Shown: positions 33,393 to 42,242 of the stretch, one piece after another | Position numbering within the stretch: the stretch's first letter is position 1 | How the letters are laid out: each line of letters opens with the position of its first letter | Origin: Clostridiales bacterium | GTDB lineage: Bacteria; Bacillota; Clostridia; Oscillospirales; CAG-272 | Length of the DNA stretch: 64,000 nt | NCBI GenBank assembly: GCA_003150035.1 | Contig: QALR01000015.1 | Location: 1 to 64,000, forward strand | Direction: 5' to 3' | Notes under the pieces: generated by a model | The model's database searches: none | What the model was told of the DNA's origin: nothing | The model's input: the letters and a program-made list of their open reading frames with translations, nothing else | Program-made: the position numbers and the translations under genes

Positions 33393-34754
33393 ATGTATGA
33401 TTTGATCATTTTGGGAGGCGGTCCCGCCGGCTACAACGCGGCGGAGCGCGCGGCCCACGCCGGAATGAAAACGCTGCTTTTCGAGGGAAAAGCGCTCGGC
33501 GGCGTATGCCTTAACGAGGGCTGCGTACCGACCAAAACCCTGCTTTACAGTGCAAAAATCTATGATTCTATGAAGCACGGAGAAGCTTACGGCGTCACCT
33601 GCACTAGCCCCTGCATCGATCACGCCTTTGTGGTAGGACGCAAGGACAAGGTCGTTGGAACACTTGTCTCCGGTGTTTCCGGCCGGTTGAAAAAGGCCGG
33701 TGTCGAGGTGGTTCCCGCCTTCGGGACCATTACAGGGCGCAGCGCCGAGGGCTTTTCCGTTACAGCGGACGGCAAGGAATACAAAGCCTCAAAGCTGCTG
33801 ATTTGCACAGGCTCCTATGCCTTTGTGCCGCCTGTCCCGGGCCTTCGAGAAGCGGTGGAGTCCGGCTTTGCTATGACCAACCGCGAGATTCTCGACATGC
33901 GCGAGCTTCCCCGCTCGCTTGTCGTCATCGGCGGCGGCGTCATCGGACTTGAAATGGCGTCCTACTTCAACTCTGTCGGCGTAAAGGTCACAGTCGTCGA
34001 AATGCTCGACCACATCGCGGGCCCGACCGACGGCGAGATCTCCAAGATCCTGCTTCGCAACTATCAGAAAAAGGGCGTGGAGTTCATCCTCGGCGCCAAG
34101 GTCACCGCGGTCGGAAACGGCGCCGTCACCTTTGAAAAGGACGGCAAAACGGAATCCGTATCGGCGGATAAGGTGCTTGTTGCCATCGGACGCCGCGCGA
34201 ATACCGCCGGCATCGGCCTTGAATCCATTGGCGTCCAGGTCGAACGCGGCGCCGTCGTCACCGACGAATATTGCCAGACAAGCGTGCCGGGCGTCTATGC
34301 CGCAGGCGACGTCAACGGCAAATCGATGCTCGCCCACACCGCCTACCGCGAGGGCGAGGTCGCCCTTGCCAATATGCTTGGCGGACGGCAGCGCGTGAAT
34401 TACCTTTCCATTCCGTCCGTTATCTACACCAATCCTGAGGTCGCCTGCGTCGGCGAAACCTCAGAAAGCGTCAAAGCCAAGGGACTGGACGCTGTCAGCA
34501 CTTCTGTCACGCTGAAATACAGCGGACGATATATTGCGGAAAACGAGGGCGGCGACGGCATTGTAAAGCTTGTCGTCGATAAAACGCATAAGACCCTGCT
34601 CGGTGTTCATATGATTGGAAGCTATGCATCCGAAATCATCTACGGCACCGCTATGATGGTGGAAAAACAGATGCGCGTGGACGATGTGAAAAAGCTCGTC
34701 TTTCCGCATCCCACCGTATGCGAGGTCATCCGCGAAGCTATGTTCATGATTTGA
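33393..34754 (+). CDS. lpdA: Dihydrolipoamide dehydrogenase (E3)
   Basis: This 453-residue flavoprotein reoxidises the lipoyl group of E2 and reduces NAD. It shows the FAD motif LGGGPAGYNAAERAA, the redox disulfide GGVCLNEGCVPTKT (residues about 39-44), the NAD motif VVIGGGVIGLEMASYF, the second FAD motif GVYAAGDVNGKSMLAHTA, and the C-terminal active-site HPTVCEVIREA with the conserved histidine. AAGGAATTC precedes the ATG 38 bases after the E2 stop. Length is normal for the family. Confidence 0.95.
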   Translation: MYDLIILGGGPAGYNAAERAAHAGMKTLLFEGKALGGVCLNEGCVPTKTLLYSAKIYDSMKHGEAYGVTCTSPCIDHAFVVGRKDKVVGTLVSGVSGRLKKAGVEVVPAFGTITGRSAEGFSVTADGKEYKASKLLICTGSYAFVPPVPGLREAVESGFAMTNREILDMRELPRSLVVIGGGVIGLEMASYFNSVGVKVTVVEMLDHIAGPTDGEISKILLRNYQKKGVEFILGAKVTAVGNGAVTFEKDGKTESVSADKVLVAIGRRANTAGIGLESIGVQVERGAVVTDEYCQTSVPGVYAAGDVNGKSMLAHTAYREGEVALANMLGGRQRVNYLSIPSVIYTNPEVACVGETSESVKAKGLDAVSTSVTLKYSGRYIAENEGGDGIVKLVVDKTHKTLLGVHMIGSYASEIIYGTAMMVEKQMRVDDVKKLVFPHPTVCEVIREAMFMI

Positions 34755-34839
34755 AATTCAAAATAACTTGCCGAAAAGGAGACGTCGGCAGAGTTCCTTT
34801 TCCTCTCTCTATTTTTCCTGCCGAGAAAGTGAGTTTATC

Positions 34840-37308
34840 ATGCCAAAAAGTCAATTTGTCGATCCGAAAAAAGTATTTGAACCCGGCTACATCCATTTTC
34901 ATGACATTCCCGTATGCCAATACAATCTGACGCTCGACGACGAAAAGAAAATCTATTCCAAGAGCGATTTCGTCCGCATTTACCGCGACATGGCGGTCAT
35001 CCGCGAATTCGAGACGATGTTAAACGAGATCAAGACCAAGAGCGTTTATAACGGCGTCGAGTATTCCAATCCCGGACCCGCGCATCTTTCCATCGGACAG
35101 GAGGCTTCCGCCGTCGGCGAGGCGTACTGCCTTGACATCGACGACTATACCTTTGGCTCGCACAGGAGCCATGGAGAAATCCTCGCAAAAGGACTTTCCG
35201 CCATTCATAAGCTTTCCGACAGCGAGCTTTACAGCATCATGAAGGAATTCCTGGGCGGTTCCATTCTCAAAGTCGTGGAGGGAAAAGAAGAAGTTCTCGG
35301 CAACGTCAAGGAGCTTGCCATCGACTTTCTGCTCTACGGCGCGCTCGCCGAGGTCTTCGCCAGAACGACGGGCTTCAACCGCGGACTTGGAGGCTCTATG
35401 CATGCCTTCTTTATTCCGTTCGGCATCTTCCCGAACAACGCCATCGTCGGCGGTTCCGCCGGCATCGCGCTCGGTGCTGCGCTCTACAAAAAGAGCAATG
35501 CCAAAAAAGGCATCGTCGTCGCCAACTGCGGAGACGGCGCTATGGGACGCGGTCCTGTTCTGGAAGCGCTCAACATGTCTGCCATGGATCAGATCCGCGA
35601 GCTTTGGGACCGCGACGGCGGTATGCCGATCCTCTTCAACATCTTCAACAACCATTACGGCATGGGCGGACAGACAGTCGGCGAGACGATGGGCTGGAAG
35701 ATGGCAGCGCGCATCGGTGCGGGCGTCAATCCGGAGCAAATGCACGCAGAGCGCGTAAACGGCTATGATCCGCTCGCCGTCATCGACGCGTTCACAAGAA
35801 AGAAAGAGCTGCTCGTGCGCGGAGAAGGTCCCGCCCTGCTTGAGGTCGTCACCTACCGTGTGTCCGGCCACTCGCCGTCCGACTCCTCCACCTATCGCAC
35901 GCCGGAGGAAATCGAAGCGTGGAAAGCGGCCGACCCGATCAAGGCCTATCGAGAAAAGCTCATCCTCGGCGGAATCGCCTCGGAATCCGAGCTTGATACC
36001 ATTCATGACACTATCGTTCGCCGCATGACGAAAATCTGCAAAATGGCGATTGACGAGACTCTATCTCCGCGTATGGATCTCGATAAGAATCCCGACGCCA
36101 TTGAATCGCTTATGTTCTCGAATGAGAAAAAACCGAAGCTCGATGACAGAACACCCGAAATGCTGATGCCAAAGGACGAGGTGCCGCGCGTGAAAGACAT
36201 CGCCGGCAAGGTCCGCTCGGCATTTGACAGCGAGGGCAAGCCTGTCTCCAAGATGAAACGCTATAACATCTGCGACGCGCTCTTCGAGCCGATCATCGAT
36301 AAATTCTACGAGGATCCCACGCTCATTGTTTACGGCGAGGACAACCGCGACTGGGGCGGCGCGTTCGGCGTCTACAAGAAGATGACCGAAGCCGTTCCCT
36401 ACTATCGCTTCTTCAACGCACCGATTTCCGAGGCGGCCATCGTCGGCTCTGCCGTCGGCTACGCGATGTGCGGCGGACGCGCGATTGTCGAGCTGATGTA
36501 TGCCGACTTCATCGGCTGCGCGGGCGATGAAATCTTCAATCAGATTGCAAAATGGCAGTCTATGAGCGCCGGCATTCTGAAAATGCCGATTGTTCTTCGT
36601 GTTTCCGTCGGCTCCAAGTACGGCGCACAGCACAGCCAGGACTGGACGGCGCTCACCGCGCATATCCCGGGACTCAAGGTGGTATTCCCGGCAACGCCGT
36701 ATGACGCTAAGGGTCTCATGACAGAGGCACTGAACGGCACCGACCCCGTTATTTTCTTCGAAAGCCAAAGAATCTACGACAAAGGCGAGGAATTCCACGA
36801 GGGCGGCGTACCCGAGGGAACATATGAAATCCGCATCGGCGATCCGGATATTAAAAAGCCCGGCAAGGATATCACCATTCTCACCATCGGCGCGGTTCTC
36901 TACCGTGCGCTAGAAGCCGCAAAGATTCTTGAGGAGAAATACGGCATCTCCGCCGAAGTCATCGACGCGCGCTCGATTGTTCCGTTCGATTATGATAAGG
37001 TCATCGAATCGGTCAAAAAGACGGGCAAAATCGTGCTCGTCGGCGATGCGTGCGAACGCGGTTCCGTCATGCGCGACATGGCCTCCAATATTGCGGAGTT
37101 TGCGTTTGACTATCTCGACGCGCCGCCGGTTGTCGTCGCTTCCCGCAACTGGATTACCCCCGCTCATGAGCTAGAGAAATACTTCTTCCCGCAGGCGGAT
37201 ACGATCATCGACGCCATTCATGAGAAAGTCATGCCGATTGCAGGCTATACCCCGACGCATAACTTCACCACCATCGAAAAAATGCGCCGTTCCAAAGAGG
37301 GCGTATAA
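34840..37308 (+). CDS. Fused alpha-beta E1 of a 2-oxoacid dehydrogenase
   Basis: This 822-residue protein fuses both E1 subunits. Residues about 45-400 are E1 alpha, with GSHRSHGEILAKG and the thiamine-diphosphate motif GDGAMGRGPVLEALN ... NNHYGMGGQ. After a linker (about 400-470), the E1 beta part follows: YGEDNRDWGGAFGVYK, FNAPISEAAIVGSAVGYA, GSKYGAQHSQDW and IDARSIVPFDYD. The order is the same as in the usual alpha then beta gene pair. The ATG at 34840 is preferred over an in-frame ATG at 34768. It is the last gene of the DeoR-E2-E3-E1 operon. Confidence 0.9.
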   Translation: MPKSQFVDPKKVFEPGYIHFHDIPVCQYNLTLDDEKKIYSKSDFVRIYRDMAVIREFETMLNEIKTKSVYNGVEYSNPGPAHLSIGQEASAVGEAYCLDIDDYTFGSHRSHGEILAKGLSAIHKLSDSELYSIMKEFLGGSILKVVEGKEEVLGNVKELAIDFLLYGALAEVFARTTGFNRGLGGSMHAFFIPFGIFPNNAIVGGSAGIALGAALYKKSNAKKGIVVANCGDGAMGRGPVLEALNMSAMDQIRELWDRDGGMPILFNIFNNHYGMGGQTVGETMGWKMAARIGAGVNPEQMHAERVNGYDPLAVIDAFTRKKELLVRGEGPALLEVVTYRVSGHSPSDSSTYRTPEEIEAWKAADPIKAYREKLILGGIASESELDTIHDTIVRRMTKICKMAIDETLSPRMDLDKNPDAIESLMFSNEKKPKLDDRTPEMLMPKDEVPRVKDIAGKVRSAFDSEGKPVSKMKRYNICDALFEPIIDKFYEDPTLIVYGEDNRDWGGAFGVYKKMTEAVPYYRFFNAPISEAAIVGSAVGYAMCGGRAIVELMYADFIGCAGDEIFNQIAKWQSMSAGILKMPIVLRVSVGSKYGAQHSQDWTALTAHIPGLKVVFPATPYDAKGLMTEALNGTDPVIFFESQRIYDKGEEFHEGGVPEGTYEIRIGDPDIKKPGKDITILTIGAVLYRALEAAKILEEKYGISAEVIDARSIVPFDYDKVIESVKKTGKIVLVGDACERGSVMRDMASNIAEFAFDYLDAPPVVVASRNWITPAHELEKYFFPQADTIIDAIHEKVMPIAGYTPTHNFTTIEKMRRSKEGV

Positions 37309-37311
37309 GCA

Positions 37312-37353
37312 AAAAATCCGGTATCCGAGCCATTTTCGGATACCGGATTTTTG
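37312..37353 (+). terminator. Terminator of the dehydrogenase operon
   Basis: AAAAATCCGGTATCCGA pairs with TCGGATACCGGATTTTT, a 17-bp perfect stem whose ends supply A and T runs. It begins three bases after the E1 stop. Confidence 0.92.
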
Positions 37354-37465
37354 TATTTTGGCTTTTCTTGCGTTCCGCGCAAAGCGAAACAAATCCGTTA
37401 CAGAGTTCCCTTTGTCCTCGCTTTATCATGCTTTTTGGTTATGGAAAACGATTGCATACAAATAT

Positions 37466-37494
37466 TTGACATATCCTCTGTTTCTTTGTATAAT
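37466..37494 (+). promoter_or_regulatory. Promoter of the DUF3737 gene
   Basis: TTGACA (37466-37471) and TATAAT (37489-37494), with a 17-base spacer, match the consensus exactly and lie about 80 bases before the ATG. Confidence 0.88.
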
Positions 37495-37575
37495 AACGTA
37501 TTGAAATAGAGTGGAAAAACAGATATATAACAAAATTTCCCTCCATCCACATAGAATCAGAAAAGAGGGCACAAC

Positions 37576-38442
37576 ATGAGAGAACAAATTCAAAATCAGC
37601 AATTCGACGAAGAACGGTCGCTTTATCACCTGACCGATACCGACGTGATAGATTGTATTTTCGCGGGGCCGGCGGACGGGGAATCCGTCCTGAAGGAGTG
37701 CCGCGGCATCACCGTCACGGGATGCTCCTTTTCCCTGCGTTATCCGCTTTGGCATGCCGACGGCTTTACCCTTTCCGACAGCTTTATGGACGACAAAACG
37801 CGCGCACCCCTTTGGTATACCACCCACGGAATGATTTCCGGCTGCGGCATTGACGGGATCAAAACGCTGCGCGAATGTGAAGACATCCGGCTAGAACGCT
37901 GCATCGTTCACTCGCCCGAATTCGGTTGGCGCTGCCATGACATCAGGATTGTTCAGTCTGTCATCGACTCGGAATACTTCCTTTTTGAAACCAAAAATAT
38001 CTGGATCGACCGGCTGCGCATGACCGGCAAGTACTCTTTTCAGTATACGGAAAATATGACCATTGAAAACAGCCTGCTTGATACCAAGGACGCGTTCTGG
38101 CACTGCAAAAACGTGACAGTGAAAAATTCCGTCGTCCGCGGAGAATATCTCGGCTGGTATTCGGACGGACTTACGCTGATAGACTGTCAGATCATCGGCA
38201 CACAGCCGCTGTGCTACTGCAAAAACCTGAGGCTTGTCCGCTGCACGATGCACGGCTGCGACCTTGCCTTTGAATATTCGGACGTAGAAGCGGACATCAT
38301 CGGCTCCATCGATTCCGTAAAAAATCCGAAATCCGGGAAAATCACAGCGGACGCCATCGGGGAAATCATCCGCGAGGACGCTGTGATAGACTGCCACGGG
38401 GAGGTTGTCAAAAGAGGAGAGTCCCCTGTTAGCATCGTCTGA
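37576..38442 (+). CDS. DUF3737 right-handed beta-helix protein
   Basis: This 288-residue cytoplasmic protein is built of short repeated strands (MISGCGIDGIKTLRECEDIR, LERCIVHSPEFGWRCHDIRI, VKNSVVRGEYLGWYSDGLTL, LVRCTMHGCDLAFEYSDVEA) that form a pectate-lyase-like beta-helix. The pattern and length match the DUF3737 family of Bacillota, whose function is unknown. There is no signal peptide. AGAGGGCACA precedes the ATG. It has its own consensus promoter and terminator, implying steady independent expression. Confidence 0.82.
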   Translation: MREQIQNQQFDEERSLYHLTDTDVIDCIFAGPADGESVLKECRGITVTGCSFSLRYPLWHADGFTLSDSFMDDKTRAPLWYTTHGMISGCGIDGIKTLRECEDIRLERCIVHSPEFGWRCHDIRIVQSVIDSEYFLFETKNIWIDRLRMTGKYSFQYTENMTIENSLLDTKDAFWHCKNVTVKNSVVRGEYLGWYSDGLTLIDCQIIGTQPLCYCKNLRLVRCTMHGCDLAFEYSDVEADIIGSIDSVKNPKSGKITADAIGEIIREDAVIDCHGEVVKRGESPVSIV

Positions 38443-38465
38443 ACCATATACCACAATCGATAAAA

Positions 38466-38499
38466 AAATGCAGTCCCGTAAACGGACTGCATTTTTTGT
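38466..38499. terminator. Bidirectional terminator
   Basis: AATGCAGTCC (38468-38477) pairs with GGACTGCATT (38484-38493), flanked by A on the left and T on the right. It serves the DUF3737 gene and the convergent peptidase gene. Confidence 0.9.
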
Positions 38500-39776
38500 T
38501 AATTTTTCTTATCGGAGGCAGGCTCCTTCTTTTTTCTCAAATATTTATCGATTTTCTCAACCATGTTATCGGGCATTTTCTTATCCACCGGGAAGAATAC
38601 CGCGTTAACCAACCGATCCGAGAATGCGGCAATAAATTTCGCCGTGCGCTCCAAGGACTGCGCCGTTACGGTTTCAATGACGTCATAGCGGCAATGAATC
38701 TGCGTCGTGCCGAGTGCCGCAGTACGCATGAAATTAATGCCAGGAATCCCTTTGTCTGCAAACGGAATCGAATCGGAGGAGTAAATGTCCTGACGGACGT
38801 TCATCGGATATCCGATTTCCTTGTAAAAATACGTGATGGCATGGCAAAGCGATTCCTCACCCGTCACACGTGCCTCGTCGCGGCCAAGCAAAGGACCCGT
38901 CATATCCACGTTGATGCAAAGACGAATTTTATCTAACAGGTCTTCATGAGATGCGACATAAGCCTTGCTTCCGAGGAGCCCTCTTTCCTCCGAGCCGCAG
39001 AAAACAAAACGAAGTGTCCGCTTCGGCGGATTTTCCTTATAATAGCGAAGCAGCTCCAAAATGGTTGCCGTTCCAGACGCATTGTCAAACATCCCGGGGC
39101 TGAATACCACCGAATCATAGTGCGCGGTATAGACGATAACCTCATCCGGATACTCCGTGCCGGGAATTTCCGCAATGATGTTCTGAGAATCTGCCTCGCC
39201 CTCCTCCTGAGAAAGCGTCAGCCTTACTTTTTTCGGCTCGGACGCCACAAGCGCAAGCGCATCCGTCATGCGAATGCAGACGCCGGGGAGCTGCCCCTTT
39301 TCGATGTGCATCGGACGGAGCATACGCTCCTCTAAATCATAGGAGTCCTTGGTTTCACGGAAGGTTCCGGAACAGGAGATAAAGCCGACAACACCGGCAT
39401 CGATAAGCTTTGCAAAACCGTCGGCACTGATGCCTCCGGCAACAAACACGATCTTTCCTTTTACATGGACAAGATCGATCGGCTCCAGCGCCTCAAGATA
39501 CACAAATTCCGCCTCAATGCCATCCGCCGCAGCATTGCCGGAAAAGCCGTAGCCCGTGACCTCATATTCCTTGTACACCGGCTCCGTCACCTCAAGCTTG
39601 GCCGTTTTGATCTGATACCTCGGCGCCCTAAAGGTTTCCACAACCGGCGCAACGCCGATGCTCTCAATCTCCTTTACCAAAATATCCGCCGCCTTCTTCT
39701 CTCCTTCAAAGGTAGAAAGACGAACAAAATTCATTTTTTTCAGCAGCTCATACATTCTGCTCCCGCTGATTTCCAT
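38499..39776 (-). CDS. M28-family zinc aminopeptidase with PA domain
   Basis: This 425-residue peptidase carries the di-zinc ligands of family M28: TAHYDSV (His and Asp), MFDNASGTA (bridging Asp), GSEERGLLGS (catalytic Glu pair), INVDMTG and a late His in TTQIHCRYD. A PA-type insert lies at about residues 80-190. No signal peptide is present, so it acts in the cytoplasm or leaks out. GGAGG lies nine bases before the ATG at 39776. It lies downstream of the ACP and AMP-ligase genes on the same strand, separated from them by a hairpin. Confidence 0.85.
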   Translation of the reverse strand: MEISGSRMYELLKKMNFVRLSTFEGEKKAADILVKEIESIGVAPVVETFRAPRYQIKTAKLEVTEPVYKEYEVTGYGFSGNAAADGIEAEFVYLEALEPIDLVHVKGKIVFVAGGISADGFAKLIDAGVVGFISCSGTFRETKDSYDLEERMLRPMHIEKGQLPGVCIRMTDALALVASEPKKVRLTLSQEEGEADSQNIIAEIPGTEYPDEVIVYTAHYDSVVFSPGMFDNASGTATILELLRYYKENPPKRTLRFVFCGSEERGLLGSKAYVASHEDLLDKIRLCINVDMTGPLLGRDEARVTGEESLCHAITYFYKEIGYPMNVRQDIYSSDSIPFADKGIPGINFMRTAALGTTQIHCRYDVIETVTAQSLERTAKFIAAFSDRLVNAVFFPVDKKMPDNMVEKIDKYLRKKKEPASDKKN

Positions 39777-39821
39777 CCAACACAACCTCCTTTTTTATTT
39801 GCCATGCGGCACCGCCGCATA

Positions 39822-39872
39822 GGAAAACGGCGTAAAAAGCTCAAAAGATGTGAGCTTTCACGCCGTATGATG
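39822..39872 (-). terminator. Hairpin after the acyl carrier protein gene
   Basis: ACGGCGT (39827-39833) pairs with ACGCCGT (39860-39866), with an inner stem AAAGCTCA/TGAGCTTT. On the minus strand it is followed by TTTTCC, fitting a terminator for the acpP-ligase operon. Confidence 0.8.
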
Positions 39873-39874
39873 GC

Positions 39875-40108
39875 TTATGCTTTTTTCTCTTCGATATAGG
39901 ATGCGACATCGCCGACCGTAATCAGCTTATGGATGTCGTCTTCCTCGATATCAACGCCGAATTCCTCGTCGCAGCGAAGCGCTAGCTCCGCAAGCTCAAG
40001 AGAATTGATGCCAAGGTCTGCCTCCAGTCTTGAATCCGTCATGATGATGTCGGGATCAAGGCCAAAGCTTTCCGCGAGCATCCCTTTTACCTGTTCGAAC
40101 ATTTCCAT
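39875..40108 (-). CDS. Acyl carrier protein
   Basis: This 77-residue acidic helical protein carries the phosphopantetheine attachment serine in the context DLGINSLELAEL (residues about 31-42), which differs from the common DSLD by having Asn before the Ser. The four-helix ACP length is normal. It follows the AMP-dependent ligase gene by 68 bases on the same strand, so the ligase probably loads acyl groups onto it. No fatty acid synthase genes are nearby; it is more likely a dedicated carrier than the housekeeping AcpP. Confidence 0.88.
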   Translation of the reverse strand: MEMFEQVKGMLAESFGLDPDIIMTDSRLEADLGINSLELAELALRCDEEFGVDIEEDDIHKLITVGDVASYIEEKKA

Positions 40109-40176
40109 ACACTCCTCTCGCGTCTCAAAGACGTTTTACGGTTTTCCGCTTCTGTTTTTCCCAACAGGGCTTTTCC

Positions 40177-41874
40177 TTATTTGAGCTTATAGCGGATGAT
40201 TTTGCGCGATGTGGTTTTCTCAAATTCCGTATCTCGGATCTCCACGCATTTGATATGCTTGAACGTCGGAAGCTTTTTGTTGACCTCGTCGATCTCTGCC
40301 TCGATCGCCGCTTGGATCTCTTCCCCCGTCTTGCCTTCAAATTTTTCGAAATCCGGATAAATCAATGCCGTGATAATCACATCGTTTTCATCGCCGCTCT
40401 TTCTGCCGAGAACGACGCATTCGCTTATCAGCTCGGAGGCGCTGAGGTATTCCTCGATCTCCTCCGGAAAAACATTCTTGCCATTGCTCGCGATAATAAC
40501 GTTCTTCTTTCTTCCTGTTATAAATATGAAGTTATCCTCGTCAATATACCCGATGTCTCCAGTCTTAAACCAACCGTCTTCCGTGAACGCTTCCGCGGTC
40601 GCCACGGGATTTTTGTAATAGCCTAGCATAACCGCATCGCCGTGTGCCAAAATCTCGCCCGTTTCATCGTCTGGATCCGCCTTTTCAATACGAACCTCCA
40701 TATGCGGCACCTTGAGACCGACCGAGTGATATTTTCTCCAGTGCATCGGATTGGCGGAAATAAGGGGCGCGCATTCCGTAATGCCGTATCCCTCGCAGAT
40801 TTTTATGCCGAAAGCGTCGAAATCCGCCATAACCTCAGAACGAAGCGGCGCACCACCGCACACGATATAGTCGAGTCTGCCGCCGAAAGCGTCGATGATC
40901 TCGCGGAACATCGCGCGACGGACCTTTCTGGGAAGCCTTTTCGCCACCGGAAGCAGCCTGCGGATAAGGCCCGCCTTTCCTTTTTTCTCAATTTCCGCCC
41001 ATATCTTCTTGTGCATCGTTTCTACATACAGCGGAACGAGAACAAGGGCCGTCGGCTTATAGTGCGCAAAATTACGAAGCGTGTTTTTTATCGAATCATT
41101 GATGAACGTCGTAGCACCGGTATTGGGAAGCGCCAACTGTTCGCAGGTGAATTCATAGGAATGGTGAATCGGAAGCACAGACACAAAAAAGTCCTTTTCC
41201 GTTGTTGCCATAATGGAAACGGAATCCATCGTCGCCGTAATCAGATTGCGCTGATTGAGCATAACACCCTTGCTCGTGCCCGTTGTTCCCGAGGTAAAAA
41301 GAATGGTGCAGAGCTTTTCTTTATCCACGATTTGGTTTTCTGCCGTTCTGTCGCCGGCTTCGTACGCTTCCCTACCGATTTCGAAAAATTTCTCAAAGGT
41401 AAGAAAGCGCTCGTCCTGTGGAAGACTCTCTCCGTCAAAATCGATACAGACAAAATATCGGACGCTCTTCATCTGCTCATAGGCTTCAAGAATTTTTTTA
41501 TGAAGAGAATGGGTATATACCAAAAGCTCGATATCGCACATATCGACAAATCCGACAAGCTGCTCCGGAGAAATATCCTTGTCGAGCGGCACGATCACGC
41601 CACCGCAGGCTACCGTGGCTATGTAGGTCGCAACATAATCCGGATGCGTATCGCCCGTTACGCCGATAAATTTTCCCGCAACGCCAAGACTCGCCATCGC
41701 AGAGCTGATATAGTTGACATGCGCCAGCATGTCGCGAAAGGTAAAATGGCGTTCCTCTTTGTTGACCTTATAAATATAACGGTCACGGTCGCCATAGCGC
41801 TGCGCCTGCTTGACAACGCCGTCATAAAGATTGTCGAACTCATAAATCATATGAGTGGGCTGACCTTTTTTCAA
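40177..41874 (-). CDS. AMP-dependent acyl-CoA/acyl-ACP synthetase
   Basis: This 565-residue adenylate-forming enzyme activates a carboxylic acid with ATP and transfers it to CoA or a carrier protein. The P-loop is LFTSGTTGTSKGVML, the A5 motif YGITECAPL, the hinge WFKTGDIGYIDEDNFIFITGR and the catalytic lysine TSRKIIRYK near the end. It resembles long-chain acyl-CoA ligases. A TTG at 41874 is taken as start because of AGAAGG nearby; the ATG at 41850 (MIYEFDNLYD) is an alternative. The ACP gene follows it, which suggests acyl-ACP ligase activity. Confidence 0.88.
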   Translation of the reverse strand: MKKGQPTHMIYEFDNLYDGVVKQAQRYGDRDRYIYKVNKEERHFTFRDMLAHVNYISSAMASLGVAGKFIGVTGDTHPDYVATYIATVACGGVIVPLDKDISPEQLVGFVDMCDIELLVYTHSLHKKILEAYEQMKSVRYFVCIDFDGESLPQDERFLTFEKFFEIGREAYEAGDRTAENQIVDKEKLCTILFTSGTTGTSKGVMLNQRNLITATMDSVSIMATTEKDFFVSVLPIHHSYEFTCEQLALPNTGATTFINDSIKNTLRNFAHYKPTALVLVPLYVETMHKKIWAEIEKKGKAGLIRRLLPVAKRLPRKVRRAMFREIIDAFGGRLDYIVCGGAPLRSEVMADFDAFGIKICEGYGITECAPLISANPMHWRKYHSVGLKVPHMEVRIEKADPDDETGEILAHGDAVMLGYYKNPVATAEAFTEDGWFKTGDIGYIDEDNFIFITGRKKNVIIASNGKNVFPEEIEEYLSASELISECVVLGRKSGDENDVIITALIYPDFEKFEGKTGEEIQAAIEAEIDEVNKKLPTFKHIKCVEIRDTEFEKTTSRKIIRYKLK

Positions 41875-41945
41875 AACAAAACCTTCTTTCCTGTAGACTT
41901 GGAATGGTCGAATTACAAAAAGCGCCGTAAAAATATAACAAATTT

Positions 41946-41974
41946 ATTATAGTAAAAACACATCCGTTTGTCAA
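41946..41974 (-). promoter_or_regulatory. Promoter of the ligase-ACP operon
   Basis: On the minus strand TTGACA (41974-41969) and TATAAT (41951-41946) are separated by 17 bases. Nothing else is recognisable in the gap up to the glycosyltransferase gene at 42243. Confidence 0.88.
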
Positions 41975-42242
41975 GAGATTTTCAGACGTTCTCCGCTTCT
42001 GTCATTCACAGCGATTTTGGCATTCAAATAAAAATAACGAATCAAGACTTTCAAACGGGACAAATTTTCTTGCAGTTAACAACAATACGCACCGCTGCTT
42101 TTGGATTCGAGACAAGCTTCTGACCATATATACGCCAAAACGCAGAATAGAAATCCGTGCTGCCCTATCCCATCAGACACCAATGAAAGCGACACTGCAT
42201 ATTCTGACATTATGAAAAGGAGTAACTCGGAGGATAAGAAAT

